The notes: a model not told the origin generated them from the letters alone. Counted from the stretch's first letter, positions 6,447 through 15,091 are shown. The stretch is DNA of 43,747 nt from Candidatus Bathyarchaeota archaeon (GCA_017883585.1 JADGNG010000013.1:1-43747); one strand, 5' to 3'. Numbers and translations: made by a program.

Positions 6447-8492
6447 CTAGGAGGCGCGCCTGTAGGTCCCTGGACGCGGCGAGAAGATTGTGCCGTCCCT
6501 CATCAGGGTACTGATGAGCTTCGCGGCGTCGCTCCTATTTACGCCGTCGTCGGCGAGAGCCTCATAGAGGTCGTCATCTTTCACGGGGCCTGTCCTCTCG
6601 AGCTCCGCTATCTTGCCGAGCACCTTCTGGAGCTGCGTCTGAAGGCTCCTCGGCTTGCCCGTGTAGAGGATGTCGATGTCTATCTGGCCAGTGGAAACGT
6701 CGATGCCTACCTGCTCCAGGCTGGTCTGCATTAGGGTGATGACCGCCTCGGCGTCCTCCTTGGTTACATCGGTTCTGAGATGGGCCTTGGCGCGTGCTTC
6801 TGCGAGCCTTACGAGGCTCTCCAACTGGCGCGCCGTGATGGCGACTGCGGAGGCTTCGCCTCCTTCGACCGATGCGGTCCTCATCTTGACGTAGAAGTCC
6901 CTGAATCGGGTGACGACCTCCTCACTCAGGAGGGGGCGAACGCGAGTTTTGGCGTAGCTGATGTATTTCCTGAAAAGCTCTGGGTCGATGGGGGAGGTTA
7001 TCGTTGAGCCAGCGGATCTGTGGAGGCCGAGTATGTGCTCCGCCATTGTGGCGTCCCTCTCGGCGTCGGGGACGTCCTTGAGGACGAATATGACGTCGAA
7101 CCTGCTGAGGATGGTGACTGGGAGATTGATGTTCTGCCCGATGGTCTGGTACGGGTTATAGCGGCCAAGTGTTGGATTCGCTGCCGCGAGTATGCTAGTG
7201 CGGGCGTTCAGGGTTGCGACGATGCCGCCCTTCGCAATGGGCACGATCTGCTGCTCCATCGCCGGGTGAATAGCGCCGCGGTCCTCCTCCCTCATCTTAT
7301 CGATCTCGTCGATGCAGCAGATGCCCTGGTCGCTGAGTACGAGGGCTCCGGCCTCCAACACATAGTTGCCTGTTCCCCCCTCCTTTACGACGGCTGCCGT
7401 GAGGCCCGCTGCCGTGCTCCCCCTGCCCGTCGTCATCAATCCCCTCGGCGCGATCTTCGCCGCGAATTGCAGTAGCTGGCTCTTGCCTGTACCCGGGTCT
7501 CCGACGAGTAGGACGTTGATGTCCCCTCTTATTCGGACGTCTGGGAGTTCCTTGGTTACGCCTCCGAAGAGCAGATATAAGATGGACTCTTTGATGTTCT
7601 CGTAGCCGTAGATGCTCGGGGCGATAGATTGAAGGAGCCTACGGTGGACCCAAGGGTCCTGCGCGATCTCCTTGATCTTCTCCTCGTCCTCAGGGGAGAT
7701 GGCGGTCATCTCCGACTCACGGCCACTCACCTCTATGTGGCTCGCCTCCATCACCATGTCGAAGATGCGAAGCTGACCCCCACGGCCGAAGCGCTGAAGT
7801 AGGTCGACGCTGCCCACGATAGTAATCCTGTCACCGGGTCGTGCTTGATCTACGATGTCATCCTTGAGGTCAACATGAAGGCTCCTAGGAAGCTGCCCGG
7901 GTGGCAGGTCCTCTGGTCTCTCCTGAATGGTTACCCTCTGTGAGTCCATGAAAACAGAGAGTTTCGGGACAAGGTCGAACCTGACCTTGCTGTCACAATG
8001 CTCACACTTTATCGGGGTCTTTATAGTCTCTCCGTCCTGCTCGACGTAATTTAGCTCGTTGCAATTGCTGCATCGGAAGACGGCCTTCATGACCTGGGGC
8101 GTCGTGGCGGAGGCGCGAACGATTATTCCCTGGACCATGACGAGGCGCCCGATGTGCTCCGAACCTATTTTCCTGAGCTGTGTGATCGAGGGGAGAGCGC
8201 GGATGCGAACGTGTATCTTCTTCTGCGCTTCGGCGTAGACTAGGTCGCGCTGCCGGAGCTTGTCGAAGACGACGCGACCGAAGAGCTCCAGTATCCTGTC
8301 GGGATCCTTCATCGCGTCAGTGGCGAGCTCCATATCGTAGTTGTAGAGGTCGTTGAAGTCGACGAGCAGTGATCTGACGCCCTTTATAGGCATCTCCTGT
8401 ATGGCCTGCTCGTACTTGAGGAGGCCCTCGTCATCTCGGAAGTCCTCGACGAATCGGGTGAAGATTTCCTCGTGGCTGACCTGCTTGGCCAT
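6447..8492 (-). CDS. mcm: replicative DNA helicase MCM
   Basis: Homohexameric 3'-5' replicative helicase. The N-terminal oligonucleotide-binding domain contains a C4 zinc finger (CSNC at about 141-144 and CEHC at about 163-166). The AAA+ core has Walker A GDPGTGKS (about 331-338), Walker B CIDEID (about 393-398), the AAANP sensor and the LSRFD arginine finger (about 463). A winged-helix domain closes the 681-aa protein. ATG 8492 is used because it overlaps the stop of gins23 (TAATG); an upstream start would extend into gins23. Cotranscription with gins23 puts two parts of the CMG helicase in one operon. No intein or truncation is seen. Confidence 0.97.
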   Translation of the reverse strand: MAKQVSHEEIFTRFVEDFRDDEGLLKYEQAIQEMPIKGVRSLLVDFNDLYNYDMELATDAMKDPDRILELFGRVVFDKLRQRDLVYAEAQKKIHVRIRALPSITQLRKIGSEHIGRLVMVQGIIVRASATTPQVMKAVFRCSNCNELNYVEQDGETIKTPIKCEHCDSKVRFDLVPKLSVFMDSQRVTIQERPEDLPPGQLPRSLHVDLKDDIVDQARPGDRITIVGSVDLLQRFGRGGQLRIFDMVMEASHIEVSGRESEMTAISPEDEEKIKEIAQDPWVHRRLLQSIAPSIYGYENIKESILYLLFGGVTKELPDVRIRGDINVLLVGDPGTGKSQLLQFAAKIAPRGLMTTGRGSTAAGLTAAVVKEGGTGNYVLEAGALVLSDQGICCIDEIDKMREEDRGAIHPAMEQQIVPIAKGGIVATLNARTSILAAANPTLGRYNPYQTIGQNINLPVTILSRFDVIFVLKDVPDAERDATMAEHILGLHRSAGSTITSPIDPELFRKYISYAKTRVRPLLSEEVVTRFRDFYVKMRTASVEGGEASAVAITARQLESLVRLAEARAKAHLRTDVTKEDAEAVITLMQTSLEQVGIDVSTGQIDIDILYTGKPRSLQTQLQKVLGKIAELERTGPVKDDDLYEALADDGVNRSDAAKLISTLMRDGTIFSPRPGTYRRAS

Positions 8493-9028
8493 TACCGAGT
8501 GCTCAGCCTCCTGATGTCCCTGCGCCACTCGGATACGAGGTGCTCGAGCTCTTGGTAGAACGCTTGCTCCTCTGGCTGGAGGATACCGGGCTGTAAGGCG
8601 GTCTCGGTTGTGGCGATGCGCGTGACCTTGCCGACCCTGCTGTCGATGATCTCCCTGAAGCGGGCATGGAGCCTGTTAATCTGCTCAGCCTTTGTCGCGT
8701 CTCCCCCCACCGCCTTAGCGGCGAGGGTGAGGCTGATGTACGCCTTTGCGTAGAAGTCCTTAGGCAGTGCTCCGGGGGGGCCACCTGGATTGAACCGTTC
8801 CTTGAAGTGGGTTGAGGTCCACTCCTCGGTTGTGAGCCCCTCCTCGCCGTACTTGGCGAGACCTGCCTCGACGAGGACGCCGGCGACCCAGAATGGGGCC
8901 GAGAACTCTTTGCGCTCGTCCACTTCCTCGATGGTGAGGCCGGGAGTCTCTATTTTAGGGGTCTTCCTAAGCGCCACCAGCTTGATTGGAGTGTTCTCGT
9001 ACTCGAGGAGGTTCAAGTCCACAGACAA
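8492..9028 (-). CDS. gins23: GINS complex subunit Gins23
   Basis: Archaeal GINS subunit of the Psf2/Psf3 type, part of the CMG helicase that drives replication forks. The small beta-rich B domain is N-terminal (about 1-50), containing PIKLVALRKTPKIE and FSAPFWVAGVLVEAGLA, and the helical A domain follows. That B-A order fits Gins23 and not Gins51. TTG 9028 is chosen because it is preceded by GGTG at 8 nt and begins SVDLNLLEYEN; the frame is open further up without homology-like sequence. It overlaps mcm at a TAATG junction. Sequence conservation in this family is low, so the call leans on domain order and the mcm neighbour. Confidence 0.8.
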   Translation of the reverse strand: MSVDLNLLEYENTPIKLVALRKTPKIETPGLTIEEVDERKEFSAPFWVAGVLVEAGLAKYGEEGLTTEEWTSTHFKERFNPGGPPGALPKDFYAKAYISLTLAAKAVGGDATKAEQINRLHARFREIIDSRVGKVTRIATTETALQPGILQPEEQAFYQELEHLVSEWRRDIRRLSTR

Positions 9029-9157
9029 GCCGGCGGCACCTGCAGAAGAATAGCCCGGTGGCTGCGAGTATAACCGTATCCATCGCCGCAATTTACACCG
9101 GGGAGGCAAAAAGTACCCTGTATGCCTTTAAGAGGGTCCTCGCTGGGGTTAAGAATC

Positions 9158-9811
9158 ATGCAATCCACTGAGAGCCTTGAGCGTCTCGCAGCCGTCGTGA
9201 GGGCGGAGGTGGAGAAACCTGAGACCCGTCGGAAGGTCGAGGCACGGATCGGGGAGTTCAAGAGGGCTCAGGGCGAGGGGGAGGATAAATGGTTCGAGGA
9301 GCTTGTCTTCTGCCTCCTCACGGCGAACTACAGCGCCAGGGGAGCACTCGCATGTATAGTAGCTCTAAACGAAGGAGACACCATTAGCGAGGGCAGCCTT
9401 GAGCAACTCAAGATGTGTCTCGAGCACAGACACAGGTTCCCTAACAAACGTGCGGAGTTCATAGTGGAGGCACGCGCCCATAAGGGGGATCTGAGGAAGA
9501 TCATCACCTCCCAGCAGAGTAGCCGAGCCGCCCGGAAATGGCTTGTCGAGAACATCAAGGGCCTCGGCATGAAGGAGGCGAGCCACTTCCTACGGAACGT
9601 CGGATACCTCGACCTCGCTATAATAGATAAACACATACTCACGCACATGATTGAGCAGGGCATCATAGGGGAGCGTCCGAAAACAGTTACGCCTAAAAAA
9701 TACCTGGAGTACGAGGAGATCCTGACGGGCGTGGCAAAGAGGCTGGGGATGCCACTGGGTCAGATGGATCTCTACCTCTGGGCGAAGAAGAGCGGTGAAG
9801 TGATCAAGTAA
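9158..9811 (+). CDS. ogg: 8-oxoguanine DNA glycosylase/AP lyase, Ogg2 type
   Basis: Bifunctional N-glycosylase/DNA lyase that excises 8-oxoguanine. The helix-hairpin-helix block GLGMKEASHFLRNVGY carries the catalytic lysine (in MKEAS), followed by LAIIDKHI with the catalytic aspartate; this is the Ogg2 (archaeal MjaOgg-like) signature. ATG 9158 gives 217 aa, normal for Ogg2. It lies about 27 bp after a TATA-like cctttaag, so the mRNA is probably leaderless; ATG 9122 is less likely. The gene is divergent from gins23-mcm and overlaps mtnA by TAATG. Confidence 0.88.
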   Translation: MQSTESLERLAAVVRAEVEKPETRRKVEARIGEFKRAQGEGEDKWFEELVFCLLTANYSARGALACIVALNEGDTISEGSLEQLKMCLEHRHRFPNKRAEFIVEARAHKGDLRKIITSQQSSRAARKWLVENIKGLGMKEASHFLRNVGYLDLAIIDKHILTHMIEQGIIGERPKTVTPKKYLEYEEILTGVAKRLGMPLGQMDLYLWAKKSGEVIK

Positions 9812-10914
9812 TGAGGGTAAAGGTCAACGGAGAGACACATGAGTTGTGGACCCTCTGGAGGGAGGGCTCCGAGGTGAAGATGATCGACCAGCGCCTCCTC
9901 CCACACAGGTTCATGATATTAACACTATACAGCCACCAGGAGACAGCGGAGGCGATCCGAGACATGGTGGTGAGGGGCGCGGGTGCTATAGGCGTAGCCG
10001 GAGGGTACGGTGTGGCTCAAGCGGCTCTCGAGGCTCAGGGGAAGAACCAGAAGACATTCAAGGCGTACGTCTCCGAGGCTGCGGACACCCTCAGGGCAAC
10101 GCGTCCCACAGCGGTGAACCTATTCCATGCGATCGATAAGTGCGAGAAAGCAGCCTCGAAGGGAAGCGTACCCGAGCGGGTAGCTGCTACATGCGCCGAA
10201 GCGGACAGGCTTGCGCAGGAGGACCTGGAAGCCTCGAAGAAGATGGGGGAGTACGGGAACGCCCTCATTAAGGACGGTTTCAGGGTTCTCACTCACTGCA
10301 ACGCGGGGGCGCTAGCTTTCATCGACAACGGCTCCGCCCTTGCCCCGATACGAGTAGCCCACAGGTCAGGGAAGCACATTTTCGTCTACGCAGACGAGAC
10401 CCGGCCACGCAGCCAGGGCGCTAAACTCACCGCGTGGGAGCTACAGCAGGAGGGGATACCATACGCCCTCATCGTAGACAACGCCGCTGGTCACTACATG
10501 CGCCTCGGCGAGGTCGACTTCGTCGTCGTTGGCGCGGACAGGATCGCCGCAAACGGTGATACGGCCAATAAGATCGGCACCTACGAGAAGGCGGTACTCG
10601 CCAAGGAGAACGGCATCCCATTCTACGTAGCAGCGCCGAGGATGACCTTCGACCTCAAATGCCCCAATGGAGACGGCATCGAGATCGAGGAGAGGAGCCC
10701 CGACGAAGTCAACTGGGTCTGGGGTGCAGATGAAAACGGAAAATACTCGAAAGTCCGTATATCCGCAGATGGCACGGTGGCCAAGAACCCCAGCTTCGAT
10801 GTGACCCCCGCTAAGTACATCACTGGGTTCATCACCGACGTTGGCGTCCTGAGACCACCCTACCGGAGGAGCATCAGGGAGGCCCTCCACACACGGAAGG
10901 GCAGCGTCGGCTAA
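9811..10914 (+). CDS. mtnA: methylthioribose-1-phosphate isomerase
   Basis: Isomerises 5-methylthioribose-1-phosphate to methylthioribulose-1-phosphate in methionine/MTA salvage. It belongs to the eIF2B-alpha/MtnA/ribose-1,5-bisphosphate isomerase superfamily. RGAGAIGVAGGYG (about 55-67) matches the MtnA motif. Candidate catalytic residues are C163 (in LTHCNAGALA) and D243 (in VGADRIAANGDTANKIGTY). At 367 aa it has typical length. The final A of ATG overlaps the ogg stop, so the two are translationally coupled. A ribose-1,5-bisphosphate isomerase role is less likely given the MtnA-type motifs. Confidence 0.9.
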   Translation: MRVKVNGETHELWTLWREGSEVKMIDQRLLPHRFMILTLYSHQETAEAIRDMVVRGAGAIGVAGGYGVAQAALEAQGKNQKTFKAYVSEAADTLRATRPTAVNLFHAIDKCEKAASKGSVPERVAATCAEADRLAQEDLEASKKMGEYGNALIKDGFRVLTHCNAGALAFIDNGSALAPIRVAHRSGKHIFVYADETRPRSQGAKLTAWELQQEGIPYALIVDNAAGHYMRLGEVDFVVVGADRIAANGDTANKIGTYEKAVLAKENGIPFYVAAPRMTFDLKCPNGDGIEIEERSPDEVNWVWGADENGKYSKVRISADGTVAKNPSFDVTPAKYITGFITDVGVLRPPYRRSIREALHTRKGSVG

Positions 10915-10922
10915 CCATAGGG

Positions 10923-10931
10923 CTTATATTT
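10923..10931 (+). promoter_or_regulatory. TATA promoter of tRNA-Tyr
   Basis: Element ttatatttt centred about 30 bp upstream of the mature tRNA-Tyr 5' end, the right distance for an archaeal tRNA promoter. Confidence 0.6.
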
Positions 10932-10956
10932 TCCGTGTAGACTCCTTTTGGCGGAG

Positions 10957-11070
10957 CCCGCCTTAGCTCAATGGTAGAGCATTCGGCTGTAGCTTCCGCC
11001 CCGCGGGGCGAAGGCAATCAGGCCTTGAGCAGACACCGAGTGGTTCCAGGTTCAAATCCCGGAGGCGGGA
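10957..11070 (+). tRNA. tRNA-Tyr(GTA) with 42-nt anticodon-loop intron
   Basis: Acceptor CCCGCCT pairs with AGGCGGG, giving the C1-G72 pair typical of archaeal tRNA-Tyr. The D arm is GCTC/GAGC and the anticodon stem TTCGG/CCGAG with anticodon GTA at 10989-10991. The loop is split after position 37 by an intron at about 10993-11034, the canonical archaeal site; the intron carries its own GC-rich hairpin (CCGCCCCGCGGGGCG). The T loop is normal (TTCAAAT), but the T stem CCAGG/CCCGG has an A51-C63 mismatch. CCA is encoded at 11071-11073. Confidence 0.93.
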
Positions 11071-11143
11071 CCACTTCTCATCTTCATTGAATTTTTATTT
11101 ATTATCTATAGTAGCCTGCAACAACGCATGGCAGTGAATGACG

Positions 11144-12028
11144 CTATACTAACTTCTCTTTCGCCAGCTTCTCGACCGCGGTGACGACCGCCTGCGTACC
11201 CTTATCCCTCATGCCCTCCGCGTCGAGGTTCTTGAACATCTGCTGGACCACTGCAGTTCCCACTAGTGGCATCTTGATGCTGTCGCTCGTCTCCATGATT
11301 ATACGGAGGTCTTTGAGGTAGTCCTTCACCTTGAAGCCGGGCTCGTGGTCACCCACAAGGAGTTTCGCACCGTTGTTGGTGAGCTGCCAGCTCCCCGCTG
11401 CGCCAGGCGCAACGGCAGCGTGCACCTTCTTCGGGTCCACACCCGCCTTCTTAGCGAAGACGAGCGCCTCAGCCACGCCAAGCATGTTCATACCGACGAG
11501 TATCTGGTTCACCGCTTTGCAGATCTGTCCGTCACCGTTGCCGCCGATGTGGGTGATGGTCTTCCCCATTGCCTGGAAAACGGGCACCGCCTCCTCGAAG
11601 GCGTCCTTGTCCCCGCCGACCATGATGCTGAGTGTCCCGTTTCGGGCGCCTATGTCGCCGCCGCTAACCGGGGCGTCGAGCATCTTTATGCCCTTTTCCT
11701 TGAATCTAGTGGCCATCTCCCGTGTCCTGATGGGGCTGATAGTACTCATGTCGATGACTATAGTCCCCGGTTTCACGCCATTGATGACCCCGTTTGAGCC
11801 GAGGAGAACCTCCTCCACGTCCTTCGAGTCAGTGACTATGTCGATGACTATATCGCTCTGCTCCGCGACCTCGCTCGGTGACTTCGCCACCTTGGCCCCC
11901 GCCTTCACGAGCGGCTCCGTCCGAGAAGCCGTCCGGTTCCAGACCGTGATGGGGAAACCGGCCTTTAAGATGTTCATGGACATCCCGCTGCCCATGAGGC
12001 CCAACCCGATGAAACCAACACGCTTCAA
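11144..12028 (-). CDS. beta-hydroxyacid dehydrogenase (3-hydroxyisobutyrate/tartronate-semialdehyde reductase family)
   Basis: NAD(P)-dependent dehydrogenase of the 6PGDH/3-hydroxyisobutyrate family. It has an N-terminal Rossmann loop GFIGLGLMGSGMS, the substrate motif DAPVSGGDIGARNGTL and the catalytic-lysine region GQICKAVNQI (lysine about residue 170). The protein is 294 aa, full length. Candidate substrates are 3-hydroxyisobutyrate (valine breakdown), tartronate semialdehyde, glyoxylate or succinate semialdehyde; sequence alone does not choose. It stands alone on its strand after the tRNA-Tyr gene. ATG 12028 is supported by the Rossmann strand beginning directly after it. Confidence 0.85.
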   Translation of the reverse strand: MKRVGFIGLGLMGSGMSMNILKAGFPITVWNRTASRTEPLVKAGAKVAKSPSEVAEQSDIVIDIVTDSKDVEEVLLGSNGVINGVKPGTIVIDMSTISPIRTREMATRFKEKGIKMLDAPVSGGDIGARNGTLSIMVGGDKDAFEEAVPVFQAMGKTITHIGGNGDGQICKAVNQILVGMNMLGVAEALVFAKKAGVDPKKVHAAVAPGAAGSWQLTNNGAKLLVGDHEPGFKVKDYLKDLRIIMETSDSIKMPLVGTAVVQQMFKNLDAEGMRDKGTQAVVTAVEKLAKEKLV

Positions 12029-12091
12029 CTGATCACAATACCAGATAAACGCCTAATGCCCTAAAGCCTTTCCAAAAACCGGAACAATCGG

Positions 12092-12160
12092 TTAAAATTT
12101 CAAGCCAAAAAAGGGGGCTTTAGTCACCTTCGTGCCGCAGCTGCGGCAGAACTTTGTCGT
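12092..12160 (-). CDS. possible 22-residue zinc-knuckle microprotein or gene remnant
   Basis: The minus-strand frame reads TKFCRSCGTKVTKAPFFGLKF and stops at TAA. It carries one CxxC knuckle of the kind that opens zinc-ribbon proteins. There is no canonical start; ACG 12160 lies 7 nt after a GAGGT ribosome-like site. It could be a start fragment of a decayed zinc-ribbon gene or a microprotein with an ACG start. Coding status is uncertain; the rest of the 230-bp gap shows nothing clear. Confidence 0.25.
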   Translation of the reverse strand, partial: TTKFCRSCGTKVTKAPFFGLKF

Positions 12161-12258
12161 GTCGCTTACCTCACGCGCGCACTAACTCCATACGACAGGA
12201 TTCTATTTCGTGAAATCAATCATCAACGAAAAATCGATAAGGCTGCCCTGACTTAGTT

Positions 12259-12657
12259 CTACCCTTTCAACAGGAGGAGAACGTAGGCTCCAGCTGTACC
12301 TACCATGGCGAGGCTCAAACCGATCATCAGGCTGATGTTAGCCTTCGACTTGTCGTAAAGCACCTGTGCGCTTTTATAGACGAGGAAGAGGCCTGCGATG
12401 GCGAAGCCGGCAAGGAACATGCTAACTATGCTCTCGTTTATAGTCTGCTCACCCGCGTAGGGGCTTATGGACGTGTATGAGCCGCTCGACGTCTGGAGAA
12501 CCGCTGCCGGCCCCACTATAACGTCGTAGACCCCGCCACCAAGCAGGAAGACGATGAAGATCACCATCGCTATGCCTGCGTAGCCTGAGATTGCCTCAAT
12601 TCGCTTGTTTCTACGGATCTTTAGTACGTCCTTTGCTTTGCCTGCTGGGTGAGCCAT
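12259..12657 (-). CDS. small membrane protein with three predicted TM helices
   Basis: Protein of 132 aa with a basic N-terminus (KAKDVLKIRRNKRIE), a first hydrophobic helix (about residues 26-45), an extracytoplasmic Ser/Thr/Gly-rich loop (QTSSGSYTSISPYAGEQT) and two further helices (about 77-95 and 108-130). ATG 12657 (MAHPAGKAK) is preceded by GGAG at good spacing; 27 more codons are open upstream but lack a ribosome site. The layout recalls small archaeal OST3/OST6-annotated membrane proteins, but no catalytic motif is visible. I do not assign a function. Confidence 0.75.
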   Translation of the reverse strand: MAHPAGKAKDVLKIRRNKRIEAISGYAGIAMVIFIVFLLGGGVYDVIVGPAAVLQTSSGSYTSISPYAGEQTINESIVSMFLAGFAIAGLFLVYKSAQVLYDKSKANISLMIGLSLAMVGTAGAYVLLLLKG

Positions 12658-12790
12658 ACTGGACTCCTTCTCGGAATGATGCACTGGGTAACCATATATC
12701 CTTTTGTGCCGTAGGAAGGCGATGAAAAAAGGTTCCACTATAATGAGGTTTATATGTCCTTAGCTTGGAGCTTCTCTAGACGGTGGAGCT

Positions 12791-12961
12791 TTGCCTCAGA
12801 AGATTGTCTGCAAATCGTGTAAGGAGATCCTCTACGAGGGGGACCTCCTAAAGTCTCCGCAGGACATCATAAAGAAGTATGAGGGTAAGTGCCCGAAGTG
12901 TAAGAAGGACCTGAAGTTCTCCACGGAGGGCGTCGACGTTCGCCCCTGCGGCGAGAAGTAG
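12791..12961 (+). CDS. small zinc-ribbon protein
   Basis: A 56-residue protein beginning MPQKIVCKSCKEIL (TTG start). It has two CxxC knuckles, CKSC (about 7-10) and CPKC (about 34-37), a Lys-rich linker (SPQDIIKKYEG) and a late cysteine (RPCGEK). A TATA element (tttatatg) lies at about 12749-12756 and GGTGGAG immediately precedes the start, so it looks like a real expressed gene despite its size. Such proteins often bind nucleic acid or act as assembly factors; no specific function can be assigned. It lies upstream of gcvT on the same strand. Confidence 0.72.
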   Translation: MPQKIVCKSCKEILYEGDLLKSPQDIIKKYEGKCPKCKKDLKFSTEGVDVRPCGEK

Positions 12962-13024
12962 CGCCGCCCACCCCAGATAGGGTTTTAACCTTCCCCCCAT
13001 TGCATATCTAACCGGTAATCCGGT

Positions 13025-14149
13025 TTGGAGCTCAGGAAGACACACATTTACAAATACCACGCTGAGCACGGCAACGTTGTTGACTTCGGCGGATTCGCGA
13101 TGCCCGTCTGGTACGAGGGCATCATCGCCGAGCACAAAGCCGTTCGAGAGGCGTGCGGCATATTCGACACGAGTCACATGGGCAGGGTCTACGCCGAGGG
13201 TCCCGAGGTCGTGAAGTTTCTCGACTACGTCGACACGAACGATATCGGCGCCCTCACAGACGGGAAGGGCGTCTACGGCGTCATGTGCAAGCCAGACGGC
13301 GGGATAGTCGACGACCTCATCGTCTACAGGAGGAACGCCGAGAATTTCCTCGTAGTATACAATGCGGGGAACCGCGTCAAGGACTTTGCCTGGCTGCAGA
13401 AGAACACGAAGGGGTTCAAAGTTAAACTCACTGACATGAGCGACAAGATCGGCATGATCGCTGTCCAGGGCCCCAAGGCGGTCGATGTGCTCGCCAAGAT
13501 AAGCGCGACCGACCCGAACGCCATCGAGAGGTTCAACATCGCCCCTCTCAAGGTCAGTGGCATAGACTGCCTAGTTGCCCGAACCGGATACACGGGCGAG
13601 GACGGCTTCGAGCTCTTCATACTCGATGACCCAGTCAATGACCCGTCGAAGTCGCTGAAGGTCTGGAACGACCTCGTCGCAGCCGGTGCTAAGCCCTGTG
13701 GCCTCGGCGCCCGTGACAGTCTCCGTCTAGAGGCGGGCTTATGGCTCTACGGAAATGACATAGACGAGACCACAAACCCAGTCGAGGCTGGCCTCAAGTG
13801 GGTGCTAAAGATGAAGAAGCCCTACTTCAACGGCAAGAAGGCGCTCGAGGGCATAATCGAGAAGGGCGTCACTAGGACACTTATCGGCATCGAGTTGACC
13901 GAGCGCGGTATCCCCCGCCACGGCTACGAGGTCTACGACGGCGAGAAGAAGATCGGCGTCGTAACCAGCGGAGGAGTAGCTCCCACCCTCGACAAGAGCA
14001 TCGCCCTTGCCTACCTGCCACCAGAGTGCAAGGAAGTCGGCAAGGAGGTTCAGGTAAAGATCAGGGCAAACCTCGTCAAGGGAAAGATTGTTAAACACCA
14101 CCCATTTTATGATGAGTCAAAGTACGGTTGGAAGAGGGTTAAAGCATGA
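13025..14149 (+). CDS. gcvT: glycine cleavage system T protein (aminomethyltransferase)
   Basis: Transfers the methylene group from the H-protein-bound aminomethyl intermediate to tetrahydrofolate (or an archaeal pterin), releasing ammonia. The 374-aa protein has the GcvT hallmarks MPVWYEGIIAEHKAVREACGI-like N-terminus, MGRVYAEGPEV, LTDMSDKIGMIAVQGPKA, ARTGYTGEDGFELF, GLGARDSLRLEAGLWLYGND and the C-terminal barrel. TTG 13025 begins MELRKTHIYKYH, a normal GcvT start. The stop overlaps gcvH by ATGA. gcvP and the lipoamide dehydrogenase are not in this window. Confidence 0.95.
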   Translation: MELRKTHIYKYHAEHGNVVDFGGFAMPVWYEGIIAEHKAVREACGIFDTSHMGRVYAEGPEVVKFLDYVDTNDIGALTDGKGVYGVMCKPDGGIVDDLIVYRRNAENFLVVYNAGNRVKDFAWLQKNTKGFKVKLTDMSDKIGMIAVQGPKAVDVLAKISATDPNAIERFNIAPLKVSGIDCLVARTGYTGEDGFELFILDDPVNDPSKSLKVWNDLVAAGAKPCGLGARDSLRLEAGLWLYGNDIDETTNPVEAGLKWVLKMKKPYFNGKKALEGIIEKGVTRTLIGIELTERGIPRHGYEVYDGEKKIGVVTSGGVAPTLDKSIALAYLPPECKEVGKEVQVKIRANLVKGKIVKHHPFYDESKYGWKRVKA

Positions 14150-14550
14150 CAGACGAAGTCAAGGTTGAAACCGGATTATTCTACACGAGCGAGCACGAGT
14201 GGGCGAAGCCCGCCGGCGAGGTCGTAACCATTGGTATAAGTGACTACGCACAGGCACAGCTCCATGAGATAGTCTATGTGGAGCTGCCGAAGAAGGATGC
14301 ATCCATCGCGCAGGGGGAGGCCGTCGGTGCTGTCGAGTCCGTTAAAGCAGTCTCCGATTTCTACAGTCCCGTCACGGGCACAGTCATCGAGGTCAACGAG
14401 GCCTTACTTGACAGCCCTGAGAAGATCAACAGCGACCCCTACGGCGAGGGCTGGATCGCGAAGGTGAAGCCCAGCAACTGGGAGGCCAACGCGGCAAAGT
14501 TGATGGACGCCGAAAAGTATAAACAGCACATCGCGTCGCTCAAGCACTAG
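14146..14550 (+). CDS. gcvH: glycine cleavage system H protein
   Basis: Lipoyl carrier shuttling the aminomethyl group between P, T and L proteins. The 134-aa lipoyl-domain fold has the modified lysine in AVESVKAVSDF (residue about 68), followed by YSPVTGTVIEVNE and the C-terminal GEGWIAKVKPSNW. It overlaps the end of gcvT (ATGA), so translation is coupled. No lipoate ligase is seen nearby. Confidence 0.96.
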   Translation: MTDEVKVETGLFYTSEHEWAKPAGEVVTIGISDYAQAQLHEIVYVELPKKDASIAQGEAVGAVESVKAVSDFYSPVTGTVIEVNEALLDSPEKINSDPYGEGWIAKVKPSNWEANAAKLMDAEKYKQHIASLKH

Positions 14551-14565
14551 CCACCCAATTATTGT

Positions 14566-14647
14566 GCAGGGGTTCCCGAGTGGCCAAAGGGGTCAGGTTC
14601 AGGACCTGATGGTTAGTCCTCCGTGGGTTCGAGCCCCACCCCCTGCA
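14566..14647 (+). tRNA. tRNA-Leu(CAG)
   Basis: Class II tRNA with acceptor GCAGGGG/CCCCTGC, anticodon stem TCAGG/CCTGA and loop TTCAGGA giving anticodon CAG (14599-14601 region). It has a long variable arm and a normal T arm GTGGG-TTCGAGC-CCCAC. CCA is encoded (14648-14650). It lies 15 bp after gcvH. No intron. Confidence 0.95.
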
Positions 14648-14656
14648 CCAACCAAC

Positions 14657-15091
14657 TCAACGCCTCTTTGCTAGGAGTGAGACGCCGCGCCCATCCATCA
14701 CCCGACCCAACTTCATGCCATCCAACCTCATGATCAAGACCTCAGCCAGATATAGCACAACGCAGCCGGGTTCAACATGCCCAGAGTAAGTCCGCTGATC
14801 CCTGCAGCCCGCCACCATGTGCAGGTGGGGCTCGTAGTCCGCGATCAATCCACAGATCGAGCCCACTTCGAGGGGATCATCAACGACGTATAACTTGTTC
14901 TCCGCCGGGAACGTCGTCGTGTTGACGTAATGCATGTGGCACCGCTTCAAGGTGCCTATCCCTGAGACCACTACACCATCGCGGATGTCGTGGCTCTTGA
15001 TAACAGCCTTAATCGATTCCAAGAGCTCCTCGTCAGGTCCCAACCCGATGGCGACCAACTTCGGTTGCCCATTCGACTCGATTACATTCAT
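14657..15091 (-). CDS. PPC/DUF296-domain protein
   Basis: Single PPC (DUF296, AT-hook-associated) domain protein of about 144 aa. It contains a GVVVSGIGTLKRCHMHYVN core, an HLHMVAG strand and a GHVEPGCVVLYLAEV strand. The histidines (HMHY, HLH, GHV) match the trimeric metal-binding site of stand-alone archaeal and bacterial PPC proteins. Function is unknown in general; DNA binding is shown only for some plant relatives. ATG 15091 is preferred because a TATA-like tract (ctattttttat) at about 15160-15170 would place the transcript start downstream of the alternative ATG 15157. Confidence 0.8.
   Translation of the reverse strand: MNVIESNGQPKLVAIGLGPDEELLESIKAVIKSHDIRDGVVVSGIGTLKRCHMHYVNTTTFPAENKLYVVDDPLEVGSICGLIADYEPHLHMVAGCRDQRTYSGHVEPGCVVLYLAEVLIMRLDGMKLGRVMDGRGVSLLAKRR

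Noticed and set aside
6447-8492. Intein or frameshift in mcm
   Set aside because: Walker A, Walker B, sensor and arginine-finger motifs follow each other at normal spacing in one frame.
12962-13024. Glycine riboswitch upstream of gcvT
   Set aside because: The space is only about 60 bp and shows no aptamer-like pairing.
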